A stretch of DNA of 64,000 nt from Sanderia malayensis (Eukaryota > Cnidaria > Scyphozoa > Semaeostomeae > Pelagiidae): contig RQOL01000718.1 in the NCBI GenBank assembly GCA_013076295.1, positions 1,860,001 through 1,924,000 on the forward strand. The letters are read 5' to 3'. Shown piece after piece: positions 36,508 to 48,495 of the stretch; the stretch's first letter is position 1, and every line of letters starts with the position of its first letter. Below the pieces are notes generated by a model. The model was not told the DNA's origin. It saw only the letters and a program-made list of their open reading frames with translations, and made no database searches. The translations under genes were made by a program, and so were the position numbers.

Positions 36508-39500
36508 TCATTTTCTTGTCGACGATTTGTAATGTTTGGAAAATGGAGTGTGCGGCTCAATGCCAAGTCCAGTCCATTTGTAAACAGCATCAGCACCTTT
36601 CCTTGAGACAAAACTAGAACAAAATACAATGCTTACGTTACTACCTGCATACGCCTCCTCAGCATTATGCATCAACCACTTAGCACTGGCATAGAAGCCA
36701 GGATGCCCCTAGTTCTTTGCTATGGGCACCCTGGCTCCCAGCATGAAGAATGCCCCTTTTATAGATAAAAAATTAACCCTTCTAATAATAAATGTATTGC
36801 GTGTCATGCCCTCTTTTATTGTGGTGCCCCTTACCTTTCAGTACCCCTCTGGCCTAATGCAGTCTGTGTGCTTTTATAAATGACTAGAGAAGAGACACAC
36901 ATATCTGGTAAAGTAACATGCACACAATTGACTTACCCTTGCGACGAAACAAGTGAAGCTAAAGCTTTTGGTAGAATAAGAAGTTCTGTGTTACTTTGAA
37001 CGGCATGCACAATGGATATCGCAACATCTTCAGCATCAAGAATTGGCAATAACCAAGGAACACTGTAAAACAATTCAGTATAAATATGATTTACAAGTCT
37101 TTAATTGATAATAGTAATTTACTTACTGAACAAATCAATATGTAAAGTGAGGGATGACGTATCGGTATACTATAGTAATATACAGGTACTATACTACTAT
37201 ACTATACCATACCATACATATGTTAGACATTATGGTGACTCGTATAACCTTGATTGACATTATCATGCTGTGACTATGCTTAGATTACACAATCCTGAAT
37301 ATAACTTTAACTCTTCTACTTTTCCTTCGTTCGTTCACTGACTTCTGGCTGTACTTTTATATATATATATTTGATGATTGGATATAAATATCTTGTTATA
37401 TCTTGAATACACTCTGCTAATAACATATACATGGTAGTACCATATATGGTTCGTCCGATAATATATTTCAGGGCCTTAGGATATTCTTATATCAAGTCTT
37501 AGCCGTATGATAGAAAGTTTAAATAGCTATTCGCGGGAAATCTGAATCCACGAACCCTTACTCCTAGGGAGCTGGGGATTGTTTCAACATGATCCGTAGG
37601 ACCTATTTAGCATAATTCGACTCCTTGTGAGTCATTTTTCAATCTATTTCAAAATTTGACTTTTTCAGTACCTACTTCATGTATGATAGAAAGTTTCAAT
37701 AGCTATCCGCGGGAAATCTGGGTCCACCAAACCATTACTCCATTTTTCGATTGTCTCAACTCCTAGGGAGCTGAGACAATTCCCAGCTCCCTAGGAGTTG
37801 AGACAATCGAAAACTGATGTGCTGCTCCACCTGATTCAAATATTGAAAATATGGGCGCGGTTGCATTTTAAGCTGATCTAAAGGGCGTGGTCCAAGACAT
37901 TTCCTTTCAACTAGTAGCACTCCATTTTCCTTCCAAGCTGCCCCTGGACTACAAGGAGCAAATGAAAATGGGTTTTTGTGTCGAATGCAACGCAAACAAA
38001 AACCTTCCTAACACAAACATATGGGCACTTACTAACGGTTTGTCATTTCTACTGATGGATGATATAACCTGACAAGAGTTGAATTAAGACAATTAAGACA
38101 ATCAAGAATTAAGACAATCTTACTTTGTTTTTGGATACCATGACATGCCAGTGTTGATAAAATTGGGGCAAACGATGGTGAACTTGATTCCGTTGATGCC
38201 TTGGTCCTTTAATTCTAATTCCACTGCTTGATGAAGGCCCATTAACGCAAACTTTGAGGCAGAATAGTCCGTTAGATTAGCCGTGCCATGGAGACCAGCA
38301 GATGAAGATATAGTAACAATGTGACCTTCATTCTTGTCCATCATCAATGGCAGAAACGCTTTCAAAGTCTGGAGAATGTAAACGGCACATGATCAAAAAG
38401 TGTGAACCAAATATGTTGGAAGAAAGCTGGCATTGGAAGAGAAAGCTGGCATTGGAAGAAGAAAGCTGGTATTGGAAGAAGAAAGCTGGCATTGGAAGAA
38501 GAAAGCTTGTATTGGATGAAGAAAGCTGGCATTGGAAGAAGAAAGCTGATATTGGATGAAGAAAGCTGGCATTGGAAGAAGAAAGCTGGCATTAGAAGAA
38601 AATAGAAAAAATATTGACTATGGACCAGAAAAAATTAAAAAATTAAAAAGAGACAAAAGAGGCCCCAGAGACCAATAAACCCGTGTATTTGACAACTTGC
38701 ATTGGTTTGGTGAAGTTCTTCATGTAATTACTGTTTGCTTTCGGCACCAGGGAAATTGAGAATGATGCACATGCACTTACCCAGAAATGAGCCAAGACGT
38801 TAATGTCAAACGTCTTCCTGACTTCTTTTCCTGTTAACATTAACAATGGTTTACCATGCAGGATGCCAGCATTATTAACAAGGATATCAATGGGTCCTAT
38901 TTCATTGAAAACTCTTTGAGCTACACGATTTACTTCTGCTTCATTGCTACAATCACAACAATAAGACAGGGCGTCAGATTTCATTGACCTGACAATCGAA
39001 GCTGTTCGTTCCATTGAGTCTTCATCAATGTCCCACAGGACGATACGAGCTCCATGTTTTGCAAATTGAATGGCAAGTTGCTTGCCCAAACCACCACCTC
39101 CACCTATGAAGATAAATGGAGATTCTTTCAATACCTGGGATAACTATTATTCTAAGACAATACACTATTGTTCGGTCTATTGTTTTGACAACAATAGATC
39201 AAAACGAGCGACCAATGACCTTCCCCGCCCCGGTCTTGACCGAACTTCAGTGACTTTTTTATCACGCAATTTTTCCCGTATTGCATCCGATCCGAGCCCA
39301 ATTCACTTATATTGGGCGTGGTCCGTAAACTAAACTTAAGATCCGCTTACTAAAATACCAGGGATCTTTGTCACACGCTAAAGCAATGCTTTCAATAAAA
39401 AGCCCCAATTAATTTCGTCTACTCAACAAGCAAAAAAGTCAGCAAGATGAAGGCCTATATATTGACTTGAAAACGAACCTGTGATAAGAACCGTCCTGCC

Positions 39501-39605
39501 ACTTACATCTTTCATTCTTGGCGGCCAAAGCGAATAGAAGATGCTCTCAAATGCATAATAGATTACTTTTAGCACCAACCAAATGATATCCAAAGCTTCT
39601 TTCAT
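36508..39605 (-). CDS. Membrane-anchored short-chain dehydrogenase/reductase, SDR16C-like (RDHE2/RDH10/HSD17B11 group)
   Basis: Five exons on the minus strand: 39479-39605, 38781-39103, 38124-38368, 36937-37062 and 36508-36613. The total of 927 nt gives 308 residues, the usual length for the family. These enzymes oxidise retinol or steroid/long-chain alcohol substrates with NAD(P) at the ER membrane or lipid droplets. An N-terminal hydrophobic anchor (IIWLVLKVIYYAFESIFYSL) precedes the Rossmann fold. Seen: the nucleotide-binding loop ITGGGGGLGKQLA; an acidic residue after strand 2 (LWDID, which favours NAD); NNAG; and the catalytic Ser-Tyr-Lys in ISSSAG...DYSASKFAL. Substrate cannot be told from sequence. 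The last exon choice (FVSRKGADAVYKW...) follows from the phase-2 donor at 36937. A 21-bp minisatellite lies in intron 2. Confidence 0.92.
36690..36860. repeat. Dispersed repeat, copy 2
   Basis: Matches 22372-22530 in ordered blocks (AGCATGAAG, ATGCCCCTTTTA, GATAAAAA, TTTTATTGTGGTGCC). It lies in the last intron of the SDR gene. Confidence 0.7.
37495..37810. repeat. Local duplication containing a perfect hairpin
   Basis: The block GTATGATAGAAAGTTT then AATAGCTAT(T/C)CGCGGGAAATCTG occurs at about 37507 and again at about 37681. Each is followed by CTCCTAGGGAGCTG, so a ~180-bp unit is duplicated. The second copy ends in a perfect inverted repeat at 37748-37809 (26-bp arms, 10-nt loop). Confidence 0.85.
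38417..38600. repeat. Minisatellite, 21-bp unit, about nine copies
   Basis: Units of the type GAAGAAAGCTGGCATTGGAA in the second intron of the SDR gene. Because 21 is divisible by three, several strand frames stay open and give spurious repeat proteins. Confidence 0.92.
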
Positions 39606-40268
39606 GGCAATTTAAAATGTTTTTACAGACCTTTCGCGAAAAAATGGCGTGCACAGTTCAATCAGGAAGGTCAAGCCAAAAAGAGAAAGAGACCAAGCAT
39701 GCGCACGAGGTATAAAGCAAGCATGAAAACAACTATTTTGCTGGTTAATTTTTAAATACATGTTAACTTTATTTTATTACAGCAAATAAAGAAGAAGTAA
39801 ACCGTAGTACATAAACAAAGGTGTAGAAATAATACAAAGTAACGGAACTAATTATAATAGTCTGGCTTAGAGATAATAAAAATTAAAAAGGAAACTTCAC
39901 ATGATATGGGGGTCCTTTGAAAAATTTATTATCCTGTTTATTTCGTCAAATCTTTGATAGAAAAATTCTGGTTGTTCTTTTGCTTAGGGTTATCAAATTT
40001 ATTTATGATGAGCAAATTTAGCATATATACAGTCAAGCTAACAATATATATTGTAATAAAATATGTTCTTCATTCCATAAATGTTTTGATAAATAGTTTT
40101 TAAATGTATTTCATTGTCCTCTCCGAAGATCATTGAATGAAAACTGGAATTGTTCGTTGCCACATATAAATAGAAAACAAGTTAGAGATAGGTTTACTTT
40201 CATCTTTTTTGATCGAATTTTCTTGTGCATCCATGATCCATGACTGTTCTACAATATTTTGACCATTT
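39606..40268. other. Intergenic region between SDR start and G-gamma 3' end
   Basis: About 660 bp of AT-rich sequence: SDR promoter and G-gamma 3' untranslated region. Nothing else was recognised. Confidence 0.4.
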
Positions 40269-40454
40269 TCACAACATTAAACAACCACTTCGTCGTTCCC
40301 TGTACGGATTTTCCGACGTTTTTGTGATAAAATAGTCCTTGCGAGCTTCTTGTTCACAGTAGGCCACAATCTCTTTTGCACACAGCGACACCTTTTTCCT
40401 CGAAATATTCACCTCTCTTTTAAGCTGCTGGACTACTTCTTCTTGTGTGACCAT
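40269..40454 (-). CDS. Heterotrimeric G-protein gamma subunit
   Basis: Single exon, 61 residues, ATG at 40454 and stop at 40269-40271. G-gamma pairs with G-beta at the plasma membrane and transmits receptor signals to effectors such as adenylyl cyclases and channels. The sequence follows the family pattern: VVQQLKREVNISRKKVSLC (N-terminal coiled coil), AYCEQEARKDYF, SENPYRE, and a C-terminal CLML prenylation box. The terminal Leu in a CaaX box predicts geranylgeranylation. It is slightly shorter than typical vertebrate gammas (68-75 residues), mostly at the N-terminus. No intron interrupts the coding region, whereas many animal G-gamma genes carry one. It is head-to-head with EFTUD2. Confidence 0.93.
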   Translation of the reverse strand: MVTQEEVVQQLKREVNISRKKVSLCAKEIVAYCEQEARKDYFITKTSENPYRERRSGCLML

Positions 40455-40724
40455 TTTGGAAAAATCAAACGATGTTTGCTATCAACAAAATGAGATTCTC
40501 TTCAAAAAGAAATACTTGACTTCAACAAAATTATTGGCGGAAATTTTTCTCCGGCAACACGGGAGAAGAACCAACACAAACAAAACAAAAGGTAATGTTG
40601 TTGTAGTTGTTTTGTACCCAAGCCTCTGTACCGCCCTCGTGTGACGGGCCTAGGCGCTAAACAGAACGGTTTCACAACGTGGTGTGTTTTGCCTTGGTGC
40701 CTAAATATACTTTCTACTGCAGTC
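40455..40724. promoter_or_regulatory. Probable bidirectional promoter, G-gamma / EFTUD2
   Basis: Only 270 bp separate the two divergent start codons, so the core promoters must be shared or overlapping. No TATA box at a fitting distance was obvious. The arrangement is inferred from the gene positions. Confidence 0.55.
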
Positions 40725-43700
40725 ATGGATTCGGACATGTACGATGAGTTTGGCAACTATATCGGGCCAGAATTGGAAAGCGAAGGGGAGAGTGAAGGAG
40801 AAGAAGAAGATGACGAGCAACTTCAAGAAGACGAAGAAATGCCGGAGGTTGAAGAAGATGATAATGAAGTTGAGCCTGAAATGGCCGTGGTCTTGCATGA
40901 AGACAAGAAGTATTATCCTTCAGCTGAAGAGGTTTGTACGAAAATTAGAAAATAGAAATGCTACATGCTAGAGAAATATCTAGCATCAAGATCAGTAATT
41001 TATAATAATCGTAATAGCAATAACGATGGTGTCCACAAAGGACACAGAGTGAGTAATGTTTTGATAATAACCTATATGTCACGGATTGCAGGTTTATGGG
41101 GCTGATGTTGAAACATTGGTACAAGAAGAGGATGAGCAAGCTTTGACAGACCCTATCATCAAACCAATAGTGAGAAAAAGGTTTGCATTGGTGGAACAAG
41201 AGCTACCGAAAACCGCATACAATATTGAGTACCTAGCTGATTTGATGGACACACCTGAGCTGATTAGGTGCGTTGCTCTTGCTGGTGATTTGCACGTCGG
41301 AAAAACCTGCTTTTCTGACGCTTTGTTCGAGCAAACACATCCTGAAGTTCAGGCAAAAGATGGCAAAGACCTGTGCTACACGGATACGTTGGTCATCGAG
41401 AAAGAGAGACAACTGAGTATCAAATGCACGCCGTTGACATTAGTCTTGCAGGATTGCAAAGAAAAATCGCATTTGATAAACATCTTTGACATACCCGGAC
41501 ACGTGAACTTTTCAGATGAAATGACGGCATCGTTTAGATTGTGTGATGGCGTTGTTATATTCATTGATGCAGCCCAAGGCGTGATGATGAACACAGAGCG
41601 AGCATTGAAGCATGCTGTTCAGGAGCATCTTGATGTGACAATCTGCATTAATAAAATTGATAGATTGGTTTTAGAATTGAAGTTGCCACCCACAGATGCC
41701 TATTTCAAGTTGCGTCATATCATTGATGAGGTCAATTCGCTTCTCAGTGTCTACGCTGAAGGTGAGGAGAATCTCATTGTTTCTCCCTTGCTTGGAAATG
41801 TCTGCTTTGCCAGCTCCACCTATCGCTTCTGCTTCACGCTTCAGTCGTTTGCCAAGCTCTACTGCGACAGTTGTGGAGGTGGTATCAAGTATGTTGACTT
41901 TGCAAAACGACTCTGGGGAGACATCTACTTCAATCAGAAAACTCGTAAATTCACAAAGAAAGCACCACTCAGCACGTCTCCACGCAGCTTTGTTGAGTTC
42001 ATTCTTGAACCAATGTACAAGCTGTTTGCCCAAGTTGTTGGCGACGTCGATACGACATTGCCAAAGGCCTTAGAAGAGCTGGGAATTCACTTGAGCAAAA
42101 CCGAACTCAAGCTGAACATCAGGCCATTGCTTCGTTTGGTTTGCGGCCGGTTCTTTGGTGAATTCACCGGCTTCACTGAAATGTGTGTGAAACACATCAA
42201 GTCTCCACTGGCAGCTGCCAAAACCAAAGTGGATCATTTGTACACTGGACCGCATGATTCGGAAATAGTTGAATGCATGCTGGATTGCGACCCAGACGGC
42301 ATTCTCATGGTGCATACCAGTAAACTCTTCCCAACTGAAGACGGCGTGCAGTTTCACGCTTTTGGACGTGTGATCAGCGGCACGCTGCATGCAGGGCAGC
42401 AGGTGAAGGTGCTTGGCGAGGGGTACACGATTGACGACGAAGAAGACTCGAGGGTCAGTCAAGTTGGACGGCTGTGGATCAGCGAGGCGAGGTACAAAGT
42501 CGAAGTGAACCGTGTACCCGCTGGCAATTGGGTGCTGATCGAAGGAATCGACGAGCTGATTGTTAAGACGGCAACGATAACGGCAACGAAAGGCTCCGAA
42601 GACGTGCATATATTCAGACCGTTGAAATTCAACACGACGTCTGTGATCAAGGTCGCCGTCGAGCCCGTCAATCCATCAGAGTTGCCGAAAATGCTGGAAG
42701 GACTGAGGAAGATCAACAAGAGCTATCCACTGGTGACGACGCGAGTCGAGGAATCCGGCGAACATATTGTTCTCGGAACAGGCGAGCTGTACATGGACTG
42801 TGTGATGCACGATTTGAGAAAGATGTATTCGGATATTGACATCAAGGTGGCCGATCCCGTGGTGACGTTCTGTGAAACGGTCGTCGACACGTCATCGCTG
42901 AAGTGCTTCGCCGAGACGCCGAACAAGAAGAACAAGCTGACGATGATTGCGGAGCCGCTGGAGAAAGGCCTTGCGGAGGACATCGAAGCGGGCAAGGTGC
43001 AGATCACGTGGAACAAGAAAAAGCTTGGTGAATTCTTCCAGACGAAGTACGATTGGGATTTGCTCGCCGCTCGGTCGATTTGGGCATTTGGTCCTGACGC
43101 CGCCGGCCCAAACATTCTGGTCGATGACACCCTGCCAAGTGAAGTAGACAAAGGATTGCTCAACTCTGTGCGTGACTACATTGTCCAGGGTTTCCAGTGG
43201 GGCACGAGAGAAGGCCCGCTTTGCGACGAACCGATACGAAACGTGAAATTCAAGATGCTTGATGCTGGTATTGCAATGGAGCCAATCCATCGTGCGGGTG
43301 GTCAAATCATTCCAACATCAAGAAGAGTGGCCTATTCTGCCTTCCTGCTCGCCACACCAAGATTAATGGAGCCGTATTACTTTGTTGAAATACAGGCACC
43401 GGCCGATTGCGTTTCGTCTGTTTATACTGTGCTTGCTAAACGCAGAGGACATGTCACCCAGGATGCGCCGATTCCAGGTTCACCGTTGTACACGATCAAA
43501 GCATTCATTCCTGCCATTGATTCGTTCGGTTTCGAGACCGACCTGCGCACGCATACGCAGGGACAAGCGTTCTGTTTGTCCGTCTTCCACCACTGGCAGA
43601 TTGTCCCCGGTGATCCGCTGGACAAAGGCATCGTCATTCGTCCGCTTGAACCGCAACCGGCAACCCATCTCGCCAGGGAGTTCATGATCAAAACGAGAAG

Positions 43701-43803
43701 ACGAAAGGGCCTGAGTGAAGATGTTAGCATCAGGAAGTTCTTTGATGACCCGATGTTGCTTGAGCTTGCACGGCAAGACGTCATGTTCAGCTATCCAATG
43801 TAA
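40725..43803 (+). CDS. EFTUD2: U5 snRNP GTPase (116 kDa component, Snu114)
   Basis: Two exons: 40725-40931 and 41092-43803. The total gives 972 residues, the same length as the human protein. EFTUD2/Snu114 is an EF-2-like GTPase of the U5 and U4/U6.U5 snRNPs. It controls BRR2 helicase activity during spliceosome activation and disassembly in the nucleus. Seen in order: an acidic Glu/Asp-rich N-terminus ([17 protein letters not shown]); G1 [10 protein letters not shown] at about 133; [11 protein letters not shown] (G3); NKID (G4); the EF-2 domain II region ([13 protein letters not shown]); [30 protein letters not shown]; and the highly conserved C-terminus ([24 protein letters not shown], [32 protein letters not shown]). 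The start is fixed by the conserved N-terminus. Codon use in the long second exon is more GC-rich than in neighbouring genes. A single 160-bp intron makes it intron-poor compared with its neighbours. Confidence 0.98.
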
Positions 43804-44282
43804 TATCATCAGCTTTATCCGAAAAGAAAACACTGAGAACATATAGTTAACACTGAGAACATATTGTTGTTAAAGTAGGAGCATTTTTTAACTCAACGAA
43901 ACGTGAAGACATGCCGTAACAACACTGATAATGTCAATTATGTTCTTTCGTCTGCAACATAAAACAAGTTTCATTTACATTGCTCCGTTTATAGATATCA
44001 TCACCCCGATTAACAGGCTTTGACAAGGATAAGTCAATCTTTAGAATGCCTAAGCAGCTATGTATTCATTTACATTTACAAAGTGTAGGATTTTGGTTGA
44101 ACAAAGTAATTTTTTGGTTAAATGAAAATAATTAGCAGCATTTGAATTAAATTTATTATGTGTCCTACCTTTCAGTAAATACTCGTCGGCATGACACAAT
44201 TCTTTCAATAATATATAAATAGCAACATAAAATTAAGAGCAGCTTCAGTATAAATTGGAATTAAGAGAAACTAATTGGAACT
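43804..44282. other. Convergent 3' region between EFTUD2 and the GGT gene
   Basis: About 480 bp, AT-rich, with both 3' ends. A short AACACTGAGAACATAT duplication lies just after the EFTUD2 stop. No gene seen. Confidence 0.45.
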
Positions 44283-47200
44283 TCAGAACTGGCTTGTTCC
44301 GCCAGACTTTCTGTCATCTGCAACAGAGACAATGTCCTTGTTTTGTTGCGAGATGATGTTGACTGTGCCAAGCGCAGTGGCACTCGTGTCTGTTTTATGG
44401 CCCATTGATTTCAGGTCTGTTAAAACCTGACCAAGTCCAGCTTTTATAAATCTTGAGCCTAAAAATATTGAAACACGAACAGTTTGGTCAAAGATGCCGG
44501 AATTAAGAGAAAAACGTCCAGAACATAAAATTGTGGAAGCCATGCCATTGCACATACCTTCAGCAAGAACATTATCTGGAAGAAGTTGAGTGTGAACTCT
44601 GGGTTTCTTCATTGCATCGCCAGCAGATGTACGATAGCTTAGTAAATCAACAAGTACTAAAGGGAACCACAATGAGCACAGTTAGAGCACAATGGTGGCG
44701 GATATCAAGATAAATGTATTACACTAAGCAGAATACCAGCGAACGGTACTAAAGAAATGTTCGAGAAGTTCTGCATATCAGAGTATATACTTCCAGAAAC
44801 AGATTACCTTGAATAGTTGCAGTTATTGCTTTAGTACCACCAGATGATCCTGTTATGTATTGGTTACTGCAAGGCTTCTGCAATTGAATAAATAACAAGT
44901 CAATGCAAGTAACGTAAGAGCTTTATTAAGCCCTCATTTCAAAAGATGTTCACTTTGATGAAATATAATGAAATTTTGATTGATTACGCCAAAACTCATA
45001 AAAGTTATTTTGCCAACATTTTACACGAATATATTTTTGAAGCTTATTTGAAAATATTTATCCCCCCCACTCTATTAAGCCCCTTCTCTAATAACCCTCT
45101 CCTCCTCGGAAGCATAGTGGAGCTCAATAGAGCCATTACGATATATACGTACTGTACGGTAAACTAGAGTGAACTTAATAAAAGCGAAACAATAAAAAAT
45201 TATCAAAGCAAATTAGGAAAGAAGAGATCGAAAATGCAGACAAACCGATTTATGGAAGGCAATCACTGGGGCAGCAGCTGAAAGAGGTCTTTTACCCGCT
45301 TCAATGTAGTTGGCCTAGAAGAATCAAAATTAATAATAATAATAACAACAATAATACTGTATTTATAAAGGTCACCAGATTCAGCTTAAAAGCTGCTATC
45401 ACTCTGGGACCTGTTTAAGCAAAAAGTAAAATGACATAAATAAAGTTTAACAGCTTAGCAAGCTTAAAACATCAATGCTATACTTTTACAAGGTTTATCA
45501 GTTAAAATGTTCTCTTAATTTGGTTCTAAAATGTAATAATGAGTTTTCAACTTTAATCGTTCGGCAAGCCATCATCAGATGGCCCAATGAAACAGCAATT
45601 AACACGAGAACTTGCAATCTCACGGAAAATCTCGATTTAATGCATCAAATGTGTGTCAGAAGCTAGTCAGAAGCTTGTCTGGGGCTTTAAGCTCCTTTGA
45701 ATATTGTCAGAACACAATACAGGGTCTCAAAGGAATTGGCAGACTGTAGCCAACGACGCTACATTCTTTGTGAGGACTATTTCTGGCAATTTCAAACATT
45801 TGACTCCTTACCTGTAAAGATAGAGGTGTACTTTGTCCTGGCAAAGAGAAACCACTCATACCATTGTTAAGAGTGATGCCATGGTCGGTGACCAGTTTCG
45901 AGCCGAAAGAGCTGCCAATGGTACTAGAGAAGACAAGAGAATACATCACAAAAAGAGCCTGCATTAAGCAATATTTTTTAGCAAGAAAAGCAATCAGAAT
46001 TAAAGCGTTAATACGACTGTAAAAAGCGTATAACTCGAAGAAACGTGACAAGAATAATCGCGAAGAATTCCTCTAACATCTGGTAAAAGACATTATCCAT
46101 AAATGACCAACTAGCTATCGTGTCTTTGGATATTTATTGGCAAATGGATTAAGGAGTTACCTGATGATAGAAGCATGATCTCCGTTCGTTCCTAGCACAA
46201 TAACATTGGTCGTTCCTCTCGTTTCGGCAGAAGATAAAAATGGACCGTAATAAGAGGTACTATGAGTTACATTCTTTGAGACTTTCTTACTCAGTTCAAC
46301 AGCCTTTTCCAAACTAAAACAAAATCAACATATCCTGATTAAAATTTAAAGAAAACAATACATGATGAAATCGAATCAAGAAAAACAAAGCTTTCTCCAA
46401 TAGAAAGCGAATCCAGACATCAAACTTGCCGAGCATTTAACATGACCAACCTCAAAATTTCTTTCACTAAGTTCGTGATGTTTTTATCGAAATTAGCATC
46501 ACCAAGCCGAGTTCTTTCAGCAAAAACAAATTTAAGAGCCTGCAACAAAAATGCAATGTAGAAAAATAACATGGGAAGGATAAAACAAGAAACTTATAGA
46601 TATTAAAGGTAGTAACGTATTTATACGAAATGCAAGCCAAATTACCTCGAGCACGTAATGATAGTTCAAGCTCGTCTTCTGATCTTTAGCTGATAGCTTC
46701 AACTGACCCAGTAGATTCAACGCAGCCAAAACAACAACTCCACTGGACGGAACTGGTGTTGTAATAACTTTATAACCTAAAACAACAAAATTTACAACAT
46801 ATTTGTACTAATTATACACATTTATCGATGATAGAACAATAATCAAAGTTATCAGATCAAGAAGTAAGACCTCTTACCATTAAACATTGTGTTGTACACC
46901 CCTGTTTCAATAGCTTGATAGTTCTTCAGATCATCTTCCGTTAAATTACCGCCGTTTGATTTAACGACGTCAACAATTGATTTCGCAATACTTCCAGAAT
47001 AAAATGCGTCTGCTCCACTTGCTGATATTCTTTGCAGCACAGAAGAAAGGTTGTGGAACTTCATTGATTGCCCCACCTAGATTGCAATTTGATTGACTTT
47101 CAATGCCATTATAGAGTAAAATAAATCAAATTGGAAATATAAATAGATATCAACTAAGAAATAGATGTCAGGTAAGGAATAAGACATTGTTGAAATGCGT

Positions 47201-48495
47201 TTGGAGCTAATCTTGAGGCAAAAAGGACAGTAATAAAAATGAAGTTCAGCGTTAAAAGTTTAAAGTAAACATAGAGTTACAAACCCGTGGGATTCTGCCA
47301 CCTGGTATGAAGAATTTCTTCATTTCATCAGAAAACTCTGACAATGACTTTGTTATTTCATCAACTTTTAGGAAGACAAAAAACATCTGACATAAATCAA
47401 CAAATCAAAGCAAACAGATTTGCTATTACATAGAAAAAGCTTTTACTTAGATTAATCTTCTTTACCTGTGTCTTTGTCAACATCAAATCCATTGTTGCAG
47501 ATGTCAATTATTGGTTTTATCAGTGATGACCAAGCTAGTCTAAACAATAGAGAGATCAGAGATGATATTAACTTGAAGCACTGGCAATACAGTAGCAATT
47601 ATAGCAGTAATACTAATGGTAATAACAAGCATAAAAAGTACATACTTTCCATATTTCTTATGAGCAAGAGCCATGCCTTTCAGCATGCCTGGTACAGCAA
47701 CAGAGAATGCTCCCTATAATAAAGAAGAATGCAGGCATCTTAAAACTAAACTTTACAAAGTTGTTTGCAAACAAACAGGTTTTTAGCTCTTTGATCAAGT
47801 TATAAACCCCTCTCAACAACTAGGTGTGAATAACTAGCATCAGCAGGTGTGACTGATAACTGCTCTTACGAGAAACCTCTATGATTTTGACCACTTTAAG
47901 ATTCCACCAGTACTTTTAAAAGCAAAACAAACCTTTTCAGCTTTGCTTTTATCTGTTTTAAACATATCTCTAGTTGCTGAGCCTGGTGCGACAAATTGGA
48001 AGTCAATGGCAATGTCTTTTCCAGCTGGAGTATGCAATAGCATGTACCCACCACTGAAAAAAATAATAACCAATAGTTGAATGCCATTGCATCTACACAA
48101 CTAGTTAAGATTTATAAACAAAAATGATAACTACAAGTAGCAGCAACTTTTATACAGGGCATTATTATACAAAGCACTTATATAAAAGTGAGCATTGGAC
48201 ACCTTGCTAAGCCACTACTGCCAGGCTTTACGATGGCCAGGCATATTGCAGATGAAATTGCAGCATCAACTGCATTGCCACCTTGACGTAATATACTAAT
48301 GCCAACATCAGAGCAGATCTGTGAATCGCTGGAAACGGCACCGTGTCCGGTAACTGGCTTCTTCGTAAACGTGTCAATGACGACACCAATCGTTAATGAA
48401 AGTGCAAACAACACGCAACCAGCAACAATGAATTTGAAGCCATCCTGTGGAAGGCATTTGTTTTTCTTCTTCTCCTTCGACTTTAATTCATTGCT
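44283..48495 (-). CDS. Gamma-glutamyltransferase, GGT7-like (N-terminal start exon not found)
   Basis: Fourteen exons on the minus strand: 48203-48495, 47933-48053, 47646-47713, 47466-47539, 47285-47364, 46878-47076, 46646-46776, 46451-46539, 46161-46313, 45812-45923, 45246-45314, 44808-44877, 44558-44656 and 44283-44458. The total is 577 residues plus an unplaced start, since exon 48203-48495 opens in frame at an acceptor. GGTs are type II membrane Ntn-hydrolases that cleave glutathione at the outer cell surface. Seen: a short Lys-rich cytosolic tail, one TM helix (FIVAGCVLFALSLTIGVVI), HGAVSSDSQICSDVG...GGNAVDAA, SGGYMLLH, VPGMLKG, PVPSSGVVVLAALN, the cleavage and catalytic region RGTTNVIV, STIGSSFGSK, LNNGMSGF, GKRPLSAAAPV and SSGGTKAITA. 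The catalytic Thr position appears kept, but the usual following His (TAH) is Asn. GGT7 is also divergent here, hence the tentative subfamily label. Confidence 0.88.

Noticed and set aside
42070..43842. Long antisense open frames opposite EFTUD2
   Set aside because: Shadow frames of a highly conserved coding exon.
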